Of a stretch of DNA of 64,000 bases, positions 35,281 to 47,615 are shown in pieces; positions within the stretch are counted from its first letter, which is position 1, and every line of letters starts with the position of its first letter. The notes beneath the pieces were generated by a model. It saw only the letters and a program-made list of their open reading frames with translations, had not been told where the DNA came from and made no database searches. The stretch is taken from assembly GCF_907165205.1 (NCBI RefSeq), contig NC_058194.1, positions 28,226,856-28,290,855 of the forward strand. The letters run 5' to 3'. This DNA comes from Coccinella septempunctata. Taxonomy: Eukaryota > Arthropoda > Insecta > Coleoptera > Coccinellidae. A program made the translations under genes and the position numbers.

Positions 35281-35889
35281 TTGCCATCCACATCCAGTCC
35301 AACCATGCCAGCTTTCAAAGACTGATCGAGATCGTAACAAGACTCACTAGCCCCCTCAAGTATCCAAGTGTTATTCCGTCTCTCTGAAGGGTAGTTTATC
35401 GAGAAAACCTGCAACGTTTCCTTTCCCCCTCAACGTGTTACCCCAATTTTCGCCAACTCCTCACCTTCCACGTCAATTCATCAATGTTCCCCCCTTCGAA
35501 AACCCTGATTTTTCTAGCCCGATAATCAGCCACTTCTCGGCGGTCGTGAAAACTAAGATAATTCCCGTTTCGCGCCCGGGAAATATGAAAGAAAACTGCC
35601 CTATCATTCACTTCGGTAACGAAGCAATTCTCCCTGCGAGTCACGCCATCAACCCCCGAAAATAGGGTTTTTGAATGGGCCGCCGTCATCGTAAAATACC
35701 ACATTCCGCCGGATATGATTCAGCGGAATTAATATGTATAAAGATGAGAACCCACGGGGGCCGGGATATCCTCAGGAAACGGGAACTGATTAACGAGCGA
35801 ACGAAACAAGTTTATTCGAGTGGATTGGCCGAAAAAAAAACAGACGATTAACGGGTTGATTAAGTCGAGAAAGGAATAATAGTTGATGG
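35281..35889. other. GC-rich unique stretch
   Basis: 35440-35760 is GC-rich with overlapping frames on both strands (76 and 88 residues), not recognised. Confidence 0.4.
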
Positions 35890-35980
35890 CTTAATAAAAC
35901 TAACTCTTAATTTAAACGCACAGGGAGAATTTGGAGTACCACAGGGTACAGTCTTAGGACCGTTGTATTTTTAATGAATT
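35890..35980 (+). mobile_element. LINE reverse transcriptase scrap
   Basis: A short reading GEFGVPQGTVLGPLYF at ~35920-35972 is the reverse-transcriptase block GVPQGSVLGPLLF of Jockey/CR1-like LINEs. Nothing before or after it continues. Confidence 0.75.
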
Positions 35981-36399
35981 ATTATGAAGATAGGGAGTTT
36001 GCGACCATTTTCAAACGATTATTATTTTGGATATTGAGAAACTGCACTGGTGCAAATGCAGTTATTCACACCAATAGGCTGAAAAAGAAAAAGAAAGGTG
36101 AATCTCCACTGGTCTGGTAGCAGAAACTGGGTTTCAGAGGGAAGGTAAACAGGGAATTTCCTTCCTTCTCTACAAGCTTCGTGGCTGTTCCACTCCAAGT
36201 TGCTCAATATCACTTTGGTTCGCTTAAATGGATGATTTCACAATAGCAGAGATCACAAATGGAGCGATAACTGCAGCGATATTACTGAGGATTAGTTTGT
36301 TTTTGAGAGAAAACTCTCGGCCAGTCCGACAATGTACCTAATCATTAATTGTTATGATGATTGATAGACGAAGAATCGTGTTTCCTGTCCGCAAGTAGT

Positions 36400-36760
36400 C
36401 GCTGGCAACTGGGACAATAACGCCCGACAAACCCGAGTCAGGCAAATCTAACATTCACGACCGGACAATAGCTTTTAGAGTCTGGAAACAGGGGCAATGG
36501 CTTCAAAGTGGACAGTTTGGGGGGCTCTAAGCATGGTGGAAGATGCAAATACGTCCCTTCTCTATAGAGGGCACTAACTTATTCTGCCGAATCCTACACT
36601 GTAACTGTTCGTGATTGAGGTCTATGATCTACACCAAACAGGCTTCCTGTTCCTGAAGGTATCACTGGGTTTACCGATGGCTCTGTCCACAGGGACTAGA
36701 GTAGGGAAAATGAAACTTCGTTTCAACTAGTCCATTCCCTTAAGGAAGGAATGTGCTTCC
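36400..36760 (+). mobile_element. LINE family 2 RNase H fragment
   Basis: Around 36620-36700 the sequence reads, with a stop, STPNRLPVPEGITGFTDGSV. This corresponds to FIPNRHFVPEILTRFTDGSV on the minus strand at ~44560-44690. FTDGS is the first catalytic block of RNase H in LINEs. The fragment is degraded. Confidence 0.7.
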
Positions 36761-39037
36761 CATCTACGCAAACCTATCTGACGAAAACAGATCGTTGGAT
36801 AAAAAAAATTCAATTGAATCAAACATAAGAGGTTATCTCAGGGTGAAGAAACTTCTCATTAAGAGGTAGACCTGTATAGATTTGAGTTCGAAAACAGGAT
36901 CTTAATAGGAAAAAACTGAATCTCGTGAAATAGGTAGAACTGACTTCTAGTTTCATGTATAATTCTGTTCACCTGTAGCAACCTTGTAAATGGTAGATTT
37001 CAATGAAGTTTAAGGAAGACTATTGTGCTCCCATCAAAGCTGTTCTCGCTACTACGTCGTCTATAGCTTCTAATGAACTCCAGTTTCTGGATAGCTCCAA
37101 AAAGGTTATCTCCTGGATCCCTCAAGCATTTTTTGCGTTTGTCAGTTTCTGACAAGTCCGATAATGCCTTGTGAGGAAACCAGCAAGGAGGTCTAGGGTA
37201 TTGTTGTTAACCTTAACGAGTTACAGAAACTACACCTAGGAAACAGAAAACACCCAGTCTATCCAGGTGAGCTATGGACTCTTTCCTGTCGATTCATGGC
37301 ATTTAAGCATTTCAGTCAGTTTGTCTTCTGGTTTGAGCCTCTCCTTCTTCATATGAAGACACAATGGGCTTCATGGCTTCTGCTAATCCTGGTATCGGCG
37401 CCACACGCAATAGAATATGTTCACCTTCGCCAGCAATCAGAAGAGGACAAGTACAGCACAAGGTTCATTTACATTTTATATGCAAAACTCCGAAAAATGT
37501 GTTTAAAGTTGATGCGCCCTCACAAAAGAATTGGGAGAATTTTACGAAAAACATAATTTACGGATACCTAAGAATGCGGCGTCTGTCTCTGATAGATCTG
37601 TCAATTTTTGTCGAGACGATTAGCCCCAGTGAATTTGGGGATTTCAATGCTTTTATCAGTGATACATTATTGAATAATTACTGATGAAGCAGTGGATTAG
37701 AACAGCTAGTTTGGAGGGACATACCCAAAATCATACTTTATCGTGAGAAATATTGATTAACAGGTCGAACTCCACGAAAAAACAATAATTCAATAACACC
37801 CAAAAGGTCGTAGGCTCAAAAAACAACCCCCGTTTTGCCGCAAGGTATCATCGATCTCCCAGTCTTTCACCCCTAGCCCGGATTTTTTCCGGCGAAACCC
37901 GAATCCATTAAACATCACGGGATTCATAAGAAACCTGAAGTGAAATTTATGTGACAAACACACTGAAAGATGCTGCGTCCGACTCACCCCCCCAGGACGC
38001 CGCGGACACAAAAGACAGAGGGTATGGGCAGGATTCGTTTAGGGTCCGTAAAAAGGGGGAAAGAAGTGATAAATACCTAACATCAAAACGTGCGGATCCT
38101 GCCGGAGGCCCCCATATGCAAATGACGGTACAGGACGAGGGATTCTGCGGGCCCAAATTTTAATTCCGACGCTTATAGAGACTATAGAGCCCGGCGGGCA
38201 CCGGCTGACTTGGATATTTGTCATTTCTGAAAGTAGGATTTAAGCTTTTATGGACGTCGGGCCCCTTTTGTGGAGTGAAATGTTAGCCCCAATCTCGTGA
38301 AACGAAAATTTCAACTCGGCATGATATAACGGAAGGATTTAAGAGGAGCGTGTTTCAGTAGATTAATGCGGTCTTAGTTATACCGACGAAGTTCAAAAAC
38401 GCCCCAGTAGAACAGACTCCTTTCTGGATTTAGTAGATATTTCCCTGCATAATGTTAATAAACCTCCAGCATTTTCCTACAGTAGGAATAGTGCCCCTAA
38501 AAAATTCGAATTTCTGTGTCGAGAATGAGCAAGAGGTTAGCCCCAGGTTTCATAAAGCTTGATCAGGGAATCAACGCTTGATTGATGAATAGACGTCAAT
38601 TTGTTTTCAATAGATATTTCAGTCATGATCATTCAGAATATCATTCTTGCATCAAATTATGATGTGCATTCATTTCATCTCAATTGCTACATCTTCAATA
38701 TATTCAGAAATGGAAAGGTTTCAGGGATTTCGTTTTAGAAATCGAGTGAATGTCAAATCGTTGATCTGACAATCAAAGTTTTATGAAACCCGCTGTAGAT
38801 CCCCCTGAATTCACATAATTTACTCCACTCTCAGGGAAATATGAGATGTTTAATCACTGTCCTGGTATAGGAAGCATATATAATTTCTTATTTAGGTTTC
38901 AAAAAACCAATATGTTGATGATTCTATGGAAAATTGGACTCGAAAGCCAATGTTTACTGTAAATACGTTATTTCTTTGAAATTTTATTATTTTTACCTGC
39001 CAAACTTTACATGTACGAGGATGTATTGATATCTAGT
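36761..39037. other. No gene identified; GC-rich island at 37.8-38.3 kb
   Basis: 37000-37300 has family-2-like words (TCTGGATAGCTC, CGATAATGCCTTGTGAGGAA) and may be LINE debris. 37800-38290 is a GC-rich unique block with short frames on both strands. AGAATGAGCAAGAGGTTAG at 38523 resembles a word of the 60-kb satellite, probably a chance or very old match. Confidence 0.4.
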
Positions 39038-40180
39038 TAGCCTAGACCAGTTCCATGCATAAAAAAATATATTGCGTTACCATAGCAATAACAATAACTC
39101 ATTAGAAGTGTCAGTGTGAAGTTTTAGGTCAAAAAAGTAAACCAGAGTTACGCAATAAATTAAAAGAAAGAAGATGACACTGAAATTGTGAAAATCGAAA
39201 AATTGGAGTATCGAGCCATCACCAAGTACCTGTATTTAAAAGGGTTAAGAGGTAAGCAGATTAACGAAGATATGCTCAATACCCTTGGTGATCAATGTAC
39301 TTCGTATGCGACCGTGAAAAATTAGACTGCAAGCCTCAAAAGAGGTAAATTTTCCATTGAAGATGATGACCGATAGGGAAGGCCAGTTTCTGTGTCAGTC
39401 ACCGAAAATATCGATGCAGTTCATGACTTGTTTTTATCAGAACGTCGAATCGGGCTAAAACGGATATCTGAAGCACTGAATATGTCATTCGAACGCGTTT
39501 ATCATATAGTTCACGTCAATTTTGGACATGAGAAAAATTGCTGCAAAATGGATCCCCAAATGTCTGAATGTTGACCAAAAGCGTGCAAGGGTAGAAGCAT
39601 CGCGTTTGATCTGTGCTCGATTTGAAAACGATGTAGACTTCTTAAACCGAATTGTTACTATTTATGAGACTTGGGTACATTTCTACGATTCAGAAACAAA
39701 GCAACAATCCATGGAATGGCGACACTCTGGTTTTCCAAGACCAAGAAGAAGTTTCGTGTCCAAAAATCTGCTGGAAAAGTTCCTTCTTCAGTTTTTTGGG
39801 ATTACCATGGAGTAATCATGACTGATTTTTTGGATAATGGTTGAACAGTAACCAGAGATAACTATTCGACATTACTGGCCACTCTAAGGGAAAAAATTAA
39901 AGAGAAAAGACTCGGAAAGCTATCCAACGGTGTTTTGTTTTTTCAGGACAACGCCTCTGCACACAAATCTCATGCTGCCATGCAAAATATTCGTGATTTA
40001 GGGTTTGAAGTACTAGAACACCCCCCTTATTCACCAGATTTTGCTACATCTGACTATGTCTTTCCTCAACTGACAAAAAGTTTAAAAGTTCGTAAATTTT
40101 CTTCCAACGAGGAGGCAATAAAAGCTTTGGAGGTCTGGTTTGCAGAGCATTGAAATTTTGTATGGTTCTATAGTAGGCTA
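39038..40180 (+). mobile_element. mariner element (mariner-1), near full length, inactive
   Basis: Imperfect inverted ends: TAGCCTAGACCAGTTCCATG on the left and the complement of TAGCCTACTATAGAACCATA on the right, ~1.14 kb apart, a normal mariner size. The transposase frame runs ~39188-40153: KIEKLEYRAITKYL, GDQCTSYATVKN, RRIGLKRISEALNMSFERVY, ETWVHFYDSETKQQ, FFQDNASAHKSH and HPPYSPDFATSDYVFPQL, in order. The first catalytic Asp (usual DETW) is Tyr; the second (QDNA) and third (TSD) are kept in a D,D34D spacing. The start codon is GTG, two tryptophan/serine-type codons are TAG, and there are frameshifts near 39525 and 39780. Confidence 0.92.
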
Positions 40181-40206
40181 AGAAGTTTTCAATATATCCT
40201 CGTATT

Positions 40207-40320
40207 GGGAGTCCGGGAGAGTTGAACCCCTTTCCACTCTGAAGCCACTTAGGTTTCATCTGTATATGGTAGCAACTAATTTTTTTTGCATGAAGATATC
40301 ATGTCTAAATATGTAACGAT
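40207..40320. repeat. Repeat E, copy 1
   Basis: GTCCGGGAGAGTTGAACCCC, then CACTCTGAAGCCACTTAGG, GGTAGCAACTAATTTTTTTT and ATATGTAACGAT match 47497-47615 in the same order and orientation. No coding content. Confidence 0.85.
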
Positions 40321-41122
40321 GGATAATAGTAGAGTGATGGTGAAATTAACATTTTGAGTACAGCAATTCTTCCTTCAGGAACCGAAAAAAGGTTATGACA
40401 CATAGTTTTGGATAGTTAGGAGCATGAAAATCAAACTAAATTCACATAAGAATTCAATAAATAGCATCTGGTAACATCATTCTAGTCATATCAATAAAAT
40501 TCCCCACGAATGTTATCGATATTTCCCTGATGCAAGACTTTCCCTCTCACGAAAAATAACGAACCCAAAATTCATTCTTCTGATCGTGCAGTTCCATCAA
40601 GAAAACGGCAAATAACCCCCATAACGCGAATTCGCATGAGATCTTTTTCGACGGAAGCGCATCATTTATAAGGGTGCCACCTGTCAAAGAACAAACGATC
40701 GAAACCTCCACACCCTTCGCGAAAGCCGACCCCGATGCATAGAGGTTTGTTCTCGACCCCACGTTATTAGATTCCACATGCACATAAAGCGTCCTCTTTA
40801 GGCAAATATTCACTTACTTAGCCGGAATCTTCAACCATTCATCTTGAGCCGGGCAGAAATTTCCTCCACGCGAAATGGATGATTTGTAAATGCAAATTAG
40901 ACCGTAGACTGGGAGACGTATCTGGGAAATGGTTTCTGGCGAGAGCGGTAATGTAACGTTTGAAGACGGCTTTCTTCATCATTACTTATCGCACATCCTA
41001 ATCAACTGGAGTCTTTTCACGAGAATGGCTGTCTCTTTTCTCGTGAAAAGTCCCTGTGGTACAGGATGTGAAATCCCGTGGCTTTTGGGAGAAAATCGAA
41101 AGTTTATTATACTCTTATATAC
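40321..41122. other. No gene identified
   Basis: 40540-40940 is GC-richer, unique. TTCACGAGAATGGCTG and TTTTCTCGTGAAAAG near 41013-41050 form a small inverted pair. Confidence 0.4.
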
Positions 41123-41299
41123 TCAGGGTGAGTCTTTGATTCGTAAAAACATTTTAGCAGTACTTTCTAGAGTCAATTTTTTTCGAATCGGCTCGGTTTT
41201 TAAGATACAGGCTGTTGAAAAACCATAAATAAGTGGTATTTTTAATTCTCACAAACGGTTTTATCGAATGAAATGAATTTCGGGATATAGTTTTCCATG
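41123..41299. mobile_element. Repeat A MITE, truncated copy 5
   Basis: Starts CAGGGTGAGTCTTTGATTCG, the cleanest terminal sequence of the family, and ends abruptly after TTTCGGGATATAGTTTTCC, where LINE family 1 sequence begins. Confidence 0.85.
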
Positions 41300-41960
41300 G
41301 GTAGTCACCAACCGGATCTGGCCGCTGCTGTATCCTTCTCGAGTCTCCATTATGACCAAAGACCTCCACTGTGATCTGTCTAACGCTAGTTGTTCCCAGT
41401 TATGAATGGCATTGACTGATTTTAGAGATTGATGTAGTGTATCCTTAAACCGTTTGTACTGGCCTCCTGGTTTACAGGCTCCCTCTGTCAATTCGCCATA
41501 CAGAGCTATTTTGGGGAGTCTTGTGTCTTGCATCCTCAGAATGTGACCGCTCCATCTGAGTCGGGCCCTCGTTACTTGAGTCCCAATTGTTGAAAAACTC
41601 GTGCGTTGCAAGACTTCTGCATTCGAAACTTTGTGGAACCAGCCTTGTTTTATTTCAGAGTTGCTTAAGAAATGGTTGGTCGTAGAGCCATTATGCTGTA
41701 TTCTAGCGGTGTTGTTGGTGTGAAGGCTTTTACACACTGCTAAGAATTTTTCGGGTACTCCAAGGCGTCCATGATTTTCCATAGCGCTCTCCGATTCACC
41801 GAGTCGAAGGCCTTGCTCAAATCGATGTATGCTGTATAGATCCTTGATTGCTGTTCACGGGCCGTCTCTTGCAGCTGTTGGAGTGTGAAAATTAGGTCCA
41901 CCGTACCTTGATGTGGTCGAAAGCCACACTCGGATAATGCTTGGAATAACCACGACATAA
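41300..41960 (-). mobile_element. LINE family 1, copy 2, internally deleted
   Basis: On the minus strand the RT block reads ECGFRPHQGTVDLIFTLQQL and YIDLSKAFDSVNRRALWKI (first catalytic Asp in AFDS), followed by FLAVCKSLH and SEIKQG. It then jumps to WFHKVSNAEVLQR, RLRWSGHILRMQD, LYGELTEG, GGQYKRFKDT and NWEQLALDRSQWRSLV. The skipped part is the palm with YADD, which copy 1 (near 150-390) retains. The C2H2 tail is cut at VGDYP, at the junction with repeat A. Confidence 0.92.
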
Positions 41961-42519
41961 CTGCTTTAATTCAAAATTGTTCTTGGGAAACACCTTTGGG
42001 GAAAAATATACTGCCAGTGAAAGAAGAAACAAACCAGATGATCCTTTAATGAGACAGCAGCGACTAACAGTTGAAACGGTACAAGATCTTGTGAATTTTG
42101 AAGGTTTCCTTATAAACATTTTGGCGACAGTGACAGAGCAGTACAAATATCTCTTCTGAGAAGTCCTACTGAATCCACAAATTTGTTTTAAAAACCATGC
42201 TTTCCTATTATCTGAAGTTATAATATCAAACCTCTCTTTTGGCACCACTTCAGTGCCTCTGCTCAGAACATAATTATTATACAGGTCTCAGCAGAGTCTG
42301 AGGCCTTTGATGGTTGAAAACAAATCCCAGCAGTGCTTCGCCCCTCCCCAGAGCAGCAATTAGAGCTTTATTAGACTCATAGATTTTAGTTTCTGTGTTT
42401 CCTCCTCTTATGAAATCATTAAATATTGCTAATATTGATACATCCATTCTGATGTGTGGATTTTTCAGTCTCCAGTAGACCGAGAGACTCGTCATCAAAG
42501 TGATCAGTTGGCTATAAAC
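41961..42519. other. No gene seen
   Basis: AT-rich; overlapping frames of 118 (minus) and 60 (plus) residues are unrecognised. Confidence 0.4.
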
Positions 42520-43540
42520 TTAACCCCCGATTCTAGAGGACTCCGTTTTATTAATGACATAAAACGAGATAGAATTCGCCACTGACAAGACAGTATACGG
42601 TTGGTATCCGTCCAATTTCCCATTACCAGATAACCGCGCCATCAAGAAAATTTAATCCGAACCCTAAATTCAGTTTCTTTGTCAACACGTTCGCTGTAAA
42701 TTAGCACTCTAATCCCCAAACTATTTAACTTTTTGTCTAATGAGACTGGAAAGCGCAAAGTAAGTGGTCTGCGTCCGGCCATATTTCCGAATGCGGACTG
42801 CATGCGGTCGTACACAGGACTGGAATGGATATATCCCGCGACGTTTAGCGCCAAGAATAAGCCATAAAACCTTCCGCGACGCCGAACGCCGCAACAATGT
42901 CCGTACAGAGACCACGCGACAATGTAGTACATTTCGTTCGCCATTCGATTCTCCACGGCGAATTTCATTCGACAGCATAAACGCGAATTTGGACGATCGC
43001 GAACGCATAATATATCTGCGGGGCCGGGCCGTAAACACTTGGCAGTATTCCGGGGTTTCGGAAAACGGTCGCCATCAAGTCGTCAGCGAGGTGGAAAGTT
43101 GGTTTATGTGGTGCGGAACGTTGAGGTGGATATTATCATCGGTTTTACTATGATACATCGGCGCTGTCCCGGATGCTGGGGCGGTTTTTACGCGCCAATA
43201 AAGCCGGCGTCGCGATTTAAGTGTCGATCTTCGTTCCGAAATTGCGCAACGCCGGTTTTTCGCTCCAATAACCTCTCGGAACGGCATGATTTTCACCTGA
43301 TATTGTTAAGCCACCGGACTCCGTAATTTCATACACACGCTCAAGGCCGCCATTCTCGATCGTGCGCATCGAACAACGCTTCGAATGTTTTTAACGTATG
43401 AAACAAACGGCAGAATAGCTTCCCAGAGTTTCACCAAAGCATTGTGCCAAGATCTTATGCACTTTTCTTTCTCAATAGTAGTTGAACACAGTATTTGTCT
43501 GCTCTGCTGGATTTTTGATTTTCAACTCGACACCTAGCTG
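42520..43540. other. CpG-rich unique block
   Basis: 42750-43330 is CpG-dense like 12850-13400. Frames of 129 (plus), 108 and 105 (minus) residues overlap, none recognised. ATTTCACCAAAGCATTGTG-like sequence at 43430 is shared with the 57.4-58.3 kb repeats. Confidence 0.4.
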
Positions 43541-43549
43541 AAAATCTCG

Positions 43550-44080
43550 AATATTCGGCAAAATCTTCTCCTTCTTCTTCTACGTGCCTCTTCTGGGCTG
43601 AATTGAGGCCTTATGGCCCATTGTTCATCCGCTTGCAGTTGGCGATCGAAAATGCCACGACTCCACAGAGATGGGTTTCCACTCCTGGACATAGGCCTCT
43701 TCCAAAGACTTCCATGTCGACCTTTGCTGGTCGGTTTGAATCCAGTTCTTCCCAGCATGTCGTTGGATGTCATCTCTACATCTCGCCTGCGGACGTCCGA
43801 CGCTTCTTTTCGACATTCTTGGACATCACTGTAACAGTGCTTTGCTCCTTTTATCATTGTTCTTGGCCACGTGTCCTGCCCAACGCCACTTCGAACTAAC
43901 TAACATCATAGGCTTTTTTTCTCCTTCTCATCTCCTCATTCCTAATTCTGTCTCATAGGCTCATCCCAAGCATTGCTCTCTCTATTGCTCTGTGGCACAC
44001 CCTAAGACGATTGGCACTGCCCACGGTATATGTCACTGGGAGGTTGCACATATCGTAAACCTTCTTTTATAGATTCATTG
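43550..44080 (-). mobile_element. LINE family 4, C-terminal part
   Basis: The minus strand reads, across frameshifts, GSANRLRVCHRAIERAMLGM, DRIRNEEMRRR, then RRSVGRPQARCRDDIQRHAG-like text (43625-43816: RPQARCRDDIQRHAGKNWIQ, RSTWKSLEEAYVQEW). This is the common insect LINE C-terminus after the RT (R.QRAMERAMLGI.LRD..RN..IR, then GRP..RW.DDI). No zinc finger or RNase H follows. Confidence 0.88.
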
Positions 44081-44099
44081 AGATATCCGGGTAAACATG

Positions 44100-45170
44100 T
44101 AGCCAAGCTTTTTCTTTCACCATTTGGGGATAGTGGGTGTTAGGTTGCCTTGATGTGTTGTCCACAAATCTTTATGGTTACAGTTACAGGCGAACAGAAT
44201 ATGTTCGACAGTCCCATCAGGGCTCCTGAAACAGCATAAGGAACAACCATTGAGTCCATTTTCTTGGAATGATAATTGAACAGGTACACAGCACCAGTCA
44301 ATAGACACAGATGTTTCCGCTCAAGGGCCAAGAGTCTTGGCCTCAGGCTTACAGAATAGACCAACAAAAGGTGAGCTGGCGTACCCTATATGCCTGCCTA
44401 CAAGTTTCCAGGAACCTATATGTGGCAACACCAAATAACTTTTGTTCTTTGACTTTCGCAACATTCGATGTGCTTTCTGGTGTTACTTCTGCTGATATTC
44501 CCCAGTATGCTGACAAGAACAGATTACAGTGTAGAACAGTCCTTTCCTAGAGGGATGAACAGCTTGAAAGAAGCCCCGCAATCCACACACCAGTATCCGT
44601 GAATATCACAGAACCATCAGTGAACCGAGTGAGAATTTCAGGCACAAAATGCCTGTTTGGTATAAACCATAGATCTCTACCAGAAACAGACAGAAACTGG
44701 CGACCCTCGTGCCCCTCGATTAAGAAAGGATGCATCAGCATGCTCTGAGATCTACCCCTAGGGTAGCAAAAAAGTGTCTGCTAGGTTTACTTTTTGTACA
44801 CCTCAACGATACGGAGATGACTATAAAGACAGCTCTCAAAATCTGGGAACAGGAACATTGGCGTGTTAGTGGAGTGTTAAAGGGGAACAAGATTGCAATC
44901 AAGATAGTCAAAAAGTAAACCTAGCAGACACTTTTTTGCTACCCTAGGGGTAGATCTCAGAGCACCTATAGACAGCCTTTTCTTTTGGCATTTAGTTATA
45001 ACAATGAAGCGTTTACTGTTCTTCTCCATGGGAGTCCACCACAGCAAAGATGCGTTGGTTAGGATAGGCCTCATCGCCGCAGTATAAAAGCATTGCAAAA
45101 TGTGTAGTTTGAGCCCCTTGTCATGAGGAGTTGTATACTATTTGGAAACTAAAGAAATTCCTGGTCTTCT
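44100..45170 (-). mobile_element. LINE family 2: RT C-terminus, RNase H and zinc knuckle
   Basis: Reading the minus strand from right to left: FYTAAMRPILTNASLLWWTP (~45080, the RT thumb region, usually YTAVVRPILTYAS.VWW), ALRSTPRVAKKCLLGLLF (~44950), FTDGSVIFTDTGVWIAGLL (~44600, RNase H) and CSLCCFRSPDGTVEHILFAC (~44200, a CxxC...H...C tail). Frameshifts break it. Within it a perfect 56-bp inverted repeat (44741-44796 and 44909-44964) duplicates the ALRSTPRVAKKC segment. Other fragments of the family lie at 16.4, 18.97, 36.4, 45.8, 47.2 and 57 kb. Confidence 0.85.
44741..44964. repeat. Perfect 56-bp inverted repeat inside LINE family 2
   Basis: Arms 44741-44796 and 44909-44964 are exact reverse complements (outer ends TGCTCTGAGATCTACCCCTA), with a 112-bp spacer. 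No mismatch means a recent inverted duplication or gene conversion. Confidence 0.95.
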
Positions 45171-45779
45171 TGATTATGCCATTGACTCCGCAACCAAGGC
45201 ACTGTGAACTACGTAGAACACAACGAAATGAGTCGATATGCGAGCAGCATCCAGCCCATCTGGCACCAAATTCACTAATGGCCAAACGTCTAATAACCCA
45301 CCCGTATATTTTTCACCGTCGACATCACACGTCCCGAAATCAGCCCTAATCCTAATGAATTATAAGCGCAATAATTACACAATTTATATGATAATCAAAT
45401 TAGAGCTTGCGTTCGCTTCCATCTCATTTATCAAAACGCGGTCCCGTCCGGAAATGCAATTTCTCTTCCGTAAATTGGATCGAGAAACGTTCCCTGAGAA
45501 CCGCATCCATAAGGAGAAAGCCGACGCCGCCGACGCCGCGTCCGGGGTATTTGAACGAAAAAAAGATTCAATAACGAAACGGGCAATTTCGAGGATGTGG
45601 CTGAATTCTAATTACGGCCACATTGTCTGAGGTAACGACAAAGTCGAGATTGGTGGTCGGTTGTCTGGATTGCTACAAATTCCTTTCGTAATGAATTCAG
45701 CCGGATATGGTCTTACTATCCAGTAGAGTTATTTCCTGTTCCGTTCTACCTCTAAAGGAGAGGTTAGTCCGATATACAC
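45171..45779. other. GC-rich unique stretch
   Basis: 45240-45660 has TAATCCTAATGAATTATAAG, AATAATTACACAATTTAT and GCCGACGCCGCCGACGCCGC. A 130-residue frame (45238-45630) is unrecognised. Could be regulatory. Confidence 0.35.
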
Positions 45780-46080
45780 GGAATCATCCATTAATGACCC
45801 CTTTAAATACACGATTCACCATTGACACTGCGAGATCTAAGTATCTGGATCTTTACTGGATTATTTACAGGACATTGTCGTCTCAGGAAGCACCAAATGA
45901 GAATGGATCTAGCAGACAATGACGACTGCTGATTCTGTGGGGAGGAGGATGAAACTCTAGATCACCTGGTGACATAATGCCTCGCCTTTGCTAGCCTAAG
46001 CAAGAAATGTTTTAGACGAAGAACTTCCAGGAGCGAGATAGTAAGTGTGTCATCCATTTTGCTCTAGCTCTCCTAGTTTG
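45780..46080 (+). mobile_element. LINE family 2, C-terminal fragment
   Basis: Reads RSKYLDLYWIIYRTL (~45838-45882) and, in a shifted frame, GHCRLRKHQMRMDLADNDDC, stop, FCGEEDETLDHLV (to ~45970). This is the zinc-knuckle tail of the family. Confidence 0.75.
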
Positions 46081-47159
46081 AGATATCCATCCCCACACTG
46101 GACATCGAATTTGGAGCACCCTCTACAGACCGGTCGATATCAAAATGACATGGCGTCAAATTCGCCAAAAAAACACATCGAAAAGCGCGTCCAAGCAAAA
46201 GACGAACCTGCCTCATCGTCATCTTTTCGATCCACCCAAGCTGAGGTCGAATGTACTCCTCCTCTTTAGGAGCGTGCCAGAAAACCGGGCAAAATCCCCA
46301 TCCGAGTGAGGGATAAACGTCCCAGGGATACTCTCAATTATTAAAACGTAACTCGACGTTTTAATTGTGCCCAATGCGACAAACCGGAGTGAAAATGTAT
46401 CACACCCATCGCTATACGTCGCAAATGCGAAATCCGGCGTACTACGTGGCGACGAAAGCTGGGACTCTCGACGACAAAAATTGGGACGAACGCCGGGAGT
46501 GGTTGGGAGCGGCGTTTCGCGGGGTGTACTGGAGTGCGAATCGACGAATCCGCTGAATATTTCATTCGTTCGCATCGAAGATAGGGATTTAATTAAAACT
46601 ACATAAGGCCACTAGAGAACGACGGGGTTTCCCGGGAATCGGGGTCGATATTAGCCAGTAATTCCTCGTACGTGTTGGGGGTTTTACGCTGTTCTCGTAC
46701 TGGAATTATGTCGTATAATGGGCGAGAGTGAAGGGCTAGACCGACGGTTATCCGTTTATAGGTGTATCCACGTTTTGTCTGTCTGACTGACTGAGCCCGT
46801 ATAATACGTTTCCATCCTCCGCTTCTTTTCATACCACACTCGACTCGTAGTTTTCGCATAATGCGAGGGGAAAATCCTAGATTCATGAGAGGGATGCTTG
46901 ACCGGAACGACAAGAGTTATCGCACACTTCAACTACCGTCACGCATGTTGGGTTCGAACTTGCAACTCCATTTCCTGCGTGCCACGTGTTCAATTAAGAG
47001 AAGTATTGTAGGGAATATGCAGCATTGTATTTTCAGTTGTATTTGGTAGAATTAAAATCTCTACTCATCAACAGCGACCTATTAAAACTTGTTTAATCTT
47101 GTTGCTTCAGTTCTTCCGTTCATCTGATTGTTTTTCTTATTCTTTTGGGGGAGACTAAG
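46081..47159. other. GC-rich unique stretch
   Basis: 46120-46900 is CpG-rich with frames on both strands (118 minus, 79 plus, 104 minus), none recognised. 46900-47159 is AT-rich. Confidence 0.4.
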
Positions 47160-47480
47160 TGAGTTTGACGACTCAGGTATCAGGATGGACAACAGTCCTG
47201 CACATAATAAGGTTCTAATAAGGTAATAATGGTTCTACCAGAAACTGACGAGTGCAGATTCTGTGAGGAGTAGGATGATACTCCAGATCACCTTCTGAAG
47301 GTGACCTTCCAGATTCTGAAGTTCGATAGAACATTAGAACCAGACGACCAACTCAGTGATACCCTCAAGACCAACGAGAAGAAGAAGTCTCTTCTCGTCT
47401 AGCAGACTCTAGTCTAGTCGCGTCCCGAGTTTCTTAAAAGTCTCGTAGTCTCTTCGATGACCACGTTCTGCGAAAGCAGA
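47160..47480 (+). mobile_element. LINE family 2 scrap
   Basis: ETDECRFCEE, stop, DDTPDHLL near 47240-47300 matches the family-2 zinc-knuckle tail. The rest is degraded. Confidence 0.65.
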
Positions 47481-47496
47481 ATATTTAAATGTAGGG

Positions 47497-47615
47497 AGAG
47501 TCCGGAAGAGTTGAACCCCTTCTCACTCTGAAGCCACTTAAGTTATATCTGTAACTGGTAGCAACTCATTTTTTTTTGCTTGAGGATATCATGCCCAAAT
47601 AGGTAACGATCAATA
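47497..47615. repeat. Repeat E, copy 2
   Basis: GTCCGGAAGAGTTGAACCCC and following words match copy 1 at 40207. Confidence 0.85.

Noticed and set aside
38520..38560. Single satellite-like word at 38.5 kb
   Set aside because: About 19 bases of partial match without flanking similarity; chance cannot be excluded.
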